Shown here piece after piece: positions 62,378 through 64,000 of a stretch of DNA of 64,000 nt. Source of the DNA: Rugamonas fusca (GTDB taxonomy: Bacteria; Pseudomonadota; Gammaproteobacteria; Burkholderiales; Burkholderiaceae_D); NCBI RefSeq assembly GCF_014042365.1, contig NZ_JACEZS010000007.1, positions 161,874 through 225,873 on the forward strand, read 5' to 3'. Each line of letters opens with the position of its first letter. Position 1 is the stretch's first letter. Below the pieces are notes generated by a model. That model worked only from the letters and a program-made list of their open reading frames with translations. It searched no databases and had not been told where the DNA came from. Position numbers and translations under genes: made by a program.

Positions 62378-62923
62378 ATGCGAAAACTCTCCCTTCCCCT
62401 TCTCCTGACGACGCTGCTGGCAGCGGGTATGCTTGCCGCCTGCAGTCCCAAGTATGACTGGCGCGATTACCGTAGCGCCGACGCACCGTATGCAGTACTG
62501 TTCCCTGGCAAGCCGGCCAGCCAGACCCGCACCATCAACCTGGACGGCCAGGAAGTGAGCATGACGATGACGGCGGCGGAAGTGGACGGCGTCTCGTTCG
62601 CCGTCGGCAGCGCCAGGCTGGCCGACGCGTCCAAGGCGCCGGCAGCGTTGGCGGCCATGAAAACGGCGCTGGTCAACAATATTGGCGCGGCCATCGTGTC
62701 AGACAAGACTACCGCCACCTCATCCGGCATGGGCGGCCTGTCCGGACAGCAAACGATGGTGGAAGTGGAAGCAAAAGGAGCGCACAATGGCGAGGCGACG
62801 TTACTGATCGGTCATTTCATCGCCAAGGACAATCGGATTTACCAGGTGATCATCATGGGTGCGGAAAAACATGTCGTTCGCGACACGGTTGACACCTTCA
62901 TGAGCTCCTTTAAACTGAACTAA
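62378..62923 (+). CDS. Putative lipoprotein of unknown function
   Basis: Lipoprotein of 181 residues with signal MRKLSLPLLLTTLLAAGMLAAC, lipobox cysteine at about residue 22. It continues SPKYDWRDYRSADAPYAVLFPGKP, then alpha/beta-like segments ending with VRDTVDTFMSSFKLN. I do not recognise the domain by name; similar hypotheticals occur in Burkholderiales. The start at 62378 is fixed by the signal peptide; the longer upstream frame overlaps comM. It lies 50 bases after comM. Confidence 0.82.
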   Translation: MRKLSLPLLLTTLLAAGMLAACSPKYDWRDYRSADAPYAVLFPGKPASQTRTINLDGQEVSMTMTAAEVDGVSFAVGSARLADASKAPAALAAMKTALVNNIGAAIVSDKTTATSSGMGGLSGQQTMVEVEAKGAHNGEATLLIGHFIAKDNRIYQVIIMGAEKHVVRDTVDTFMSSFKLN

Positions 62924-62945
62924 CAACTAAACGCGGGGAGAAACA

Positions 62946-63020
62946 ATGATGAATAGTCTTGCAAAATCCGCCTCGCTGCCGGATGTTTGCCTGACCGGGA
63001 GTGGTTTGTCGGGACGTTGA
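62946..63020 (+). CDS. Possible 24-codon leader peptide
   Basis: A short frame (MMNSLAKSASLPDVCLTGSGLSGR) starts at tandem ATG codons with GGGGAGA at a good distance and ends at TGA 64 bases before the DUF1840 start. It lies in the 161-base gap after the lipoprotein gene. Support is only the ribosome binding site, so it may be noise. Confidence 0.25.
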   Translation: MMNSLAKSASLPDVCLTGSGLSGR

Positions 63021-63084
63021 CGTCAATGTATGCGAACGGACAAGTCATGTTATCGTTATAAACAACAAGACTCGGAAAGTGCTT

Positions 63085-63429
63085 ATGCTGATCACATTCA
63101 AATCCAAATCGTTGCCAGAAGTAATGATGTATCAGGAACATGCACAGCGCATCCTCGACCTGTTACACAAAAATCCCACCCGCGGGGTGATTACGGCGGC
63201 CGAAGCTGCCCAAGCATTATCTGTCCTGGAACACGAGGTCGCGCTGAGCAAACTCCACCCGGAAGTGGATGCCGAGCATGAGGTTCATACGCCCGAGCAA
63301 GAAGAGAGTGGAGACCTGCCCGAAAATAAGCTGAACTTGCGCGTCGGTTTTGCGGCACGGGCCTTCCCGCTATTGGAAATGCTGCGCAGTGCCAAGCAAG
63401 AAGGCCAGGACATCATCTGGGGAGTCTGA
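63085..63429 (+). CDS. DUF1840 family protein
   Basis: Soluble protein of 114 residues beginning MLITFKSKSLPEVMMYQEHAQRIL and ending ARAFPLLEMLRSAKQEGQDIIWGV, the start and end of the DUF1840 family found in beta- and gammaproteobacteria. The middle (about 50-85) is acidic and variable. Function unknown. The start at 63085 is chosen over an upstream alternative start at 63001 because the family begins with this methionine. A terminator follows. Confidence 0.88.
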   Translation: MLITFKSKSLPEVMMYQEHAQRILDLLHKNPTRGVITAAEAAQALSVLEHEVALSKLHPEVDAEHEVHTPEQEESGDLPENKLNLRVGFAARAFPLLEMLRSAKQEGQDIIWGV

Positions 63430-63458
63430 CTGCCGACTACGTCGGCAAGCAAGACAAG

Positions 63459-63487
63459 AAGCGCTTCGTCATGAAGCGCTTTTTTTA
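63459..63487 (+). terminator. Rho-independent terminator after DUF1840
   Basis: AAGCGCTTC, loop GTCAT and GAAGCGCTT form a perfect 9-bp stem followed by a T-run. It lies 30 bases after the DUF1840 stop. Confidence 0.88.
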
Positions 63488-63514
63488 TGTCCGTAAAATC
63501 GAACGGGACAGACG

Positions 63515-63552
63515 AAAAAAAACCCCGCCAACACATGTCAGCGGGGTTTTTT
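63515..63552. terminator. Bidirectional terminator at the end of the rRNA operon
   Basis: A run of A residues and CCCCGC, a 12-base loop, then GCGGGG and T6 (plus strand), so a hairpin with T-run forms on both strands. It ends the minus-strand rRNA operon 12 bases past the 5S end and faces the DUF1840 terminator. Confidence 0.85.
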
Positions 63553-63563
63553 CATAATAACTA

Positions 63564-63677
63564 GCTTGACGATAACCTACTTTCACACTGGTTGCAGCAC
63601 TATCATCGGCGCAGAGTTGTTTCACGGTCCTGTTCGGGATGGGAAGGGGTGGGACCAACTTGCTATGGTCATCAAGC
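63564..63677 (-). rRNA. rrf: 5S ribosomal RNA
   Basis: The minus strand reads GCTTGATGACCATAGCAAG, the conserved CCCATCCCGAACAG and GTGAAAC segments, and a 3' end that pairs with the 5' end over 9 bases. Length about 114, the normal 5S size. Confidence 0.95.
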
Positions 63678-63805
63678 TTTGACTTGTACGAGTAGTCGCT
63701 CCCAATCGGGCAGCGTTACTCAGAATCTGGAAGAAGTAATTGGGTAATGAAGTTGTATCAACGAACGTTACAACGCACTTCTCATTCACCACAACCTGCT
63801 AAGGT

Positions 63806-64000
63806 TATAGGGACAAGCCGTACGGGCAATTAGTATCAGTTAGCTTAATGCATTACTGCACTTCCACACCTGACCTATCAACGTCCTGGTCTCGAACGAC
63901 CCTTCAAGGAGCTCAAGGCTCCGGGAAATCTCATCTTAAGGCAAGTTTCCCGCTTAGATGCTTTCAGCGGTTATCTCTTCCGAACTTAGCTACCCGGCAA
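63806..64000 (-). rRNA. rrl: 23S ribosomal RNA, 3' end only
   Basis: The minus strand carries the 3' terminal region of 23S (TTGCCGGGTAGCTAAGTTCGG onward to AGCTAACTGATACTAATTG), about 195 bases, truncated by the right edge of the window. The exact 3' end is uncertain by a few bases. The 128-base spacer to 5S shows no tRNA. Confidence 0.93.

Noticed and set aside
63678..63805. tRNA or second 5S gene in the 5S-23S spacer
   Set aside because: No acceptor stem or T-loop pattern was found; it is ordinary spacer sequence.

Overview
This 64 kb window is ordinary-looking chromosome from a GC-rich betaproteobacterium. Protein sequences, gene order and several family-specific genes (DUF3567, DUF1840, the proteobacterial-type GshA, the rsmB-DUF4390-ntrY-ntrX string) point to Burkholderiales, most likely Oxalobacteraceae near Janthinobacterium, Duganella or Massilia. 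The genus is inference from the protein sequences; no complete 16S gene is present to confirm it. Genes are dense, often overlap by 1-4 bases, and nearly all belong to conserved housekeeping families. No insertion sequence, prophage, CRISPR array, tRNA or plasmid function was seen.

Layout. 1-5.0 kb (minus): LysM protein, dprA, smg and topB (cut by the window edge). 5.3-7.8 kb (plus): def, fmt and a LysR regulator. 7.8-9.0 kb (minus): a BrnT/BrnA toxin-antitoxin pair and a cysteine hydrolase. 9.2-13.0 kb: full-length cobalamin-dependent methionine synthase metH, followed tail-to-tail by an uncharacterised gene. 13.9-16.6 kb: an SPW membrane protein, an EAL-HDOD protein and a class II glutamine amidotransferase. 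16.7-22.6 kb (minus): rsmB, DUF4390, an NtrY-like kinase, an NtrX-like regulator without the sigma-54 AAA+ domain, a shortened CobW-like protein and DUF3567. 22.9-29.1 kb (plus): argS, SPOR protein, dsbA, SDR, birA, coaX and a second SPOR-like protein, ending in a perfect 31-bp inverted repeat. 29.1-36.2 kb (minus): the cell-shape cluster mreBCD, mrdA (PBP2), rodA and rlpA. 36.5-39.9 kb (plus): gatCAB. 39.9-40.9 kb: a strong terminator, an unusual structured inverted-repeat element and an orphan protein. 40.9-45.4 kb (minus): PadR regulator, NTF2-like protein, fadH, an alpha/beta hydrolase and a DUF4279 protein. 45.5-47.3 kb: pyrE and xth, divergent. 47.3-52.2 kb (minus): RluA-type pseudouridine synthase, M48 peptidase, ampG, metW and metX. 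52.3-57.2 kb (minus): gshA, gshB and a PTS phosphorelay (EIIA, HPr, EI). 57.4-60.1 kb (minus): a nitrogen-regulated porin-like gene, glnK and amtB behind a clear sigma-54 promoter and an NtrC-like site. 60.4-63.4 kb (plus): ubiK, the comM/yifB ATPase, a lipoprotein and DUF1840. 63.5-64.0 kb (minus): the end of an rRNA operon (5S and the 3' end of 23S).

How genes work together. The window carries three methionine genes (metH, metX, metW), the whole elongation machinery for rod shape, the transamidosome GatCAB, glutathione synthesis co-directional with a regulatory PTS that lacks membrane permease subunits here, and an ammonium uptake and sensing unit (AmtB-GlnK) whose control sites can be read directly. 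The least explained material is the structured element at 40.01-40.14 kb with its neighbouring orphan gene, the NtrX-like protein without AAA+ domain and its coupled CobW-like partner, and two similar palindromic operator candidates lying 35 kb apart.
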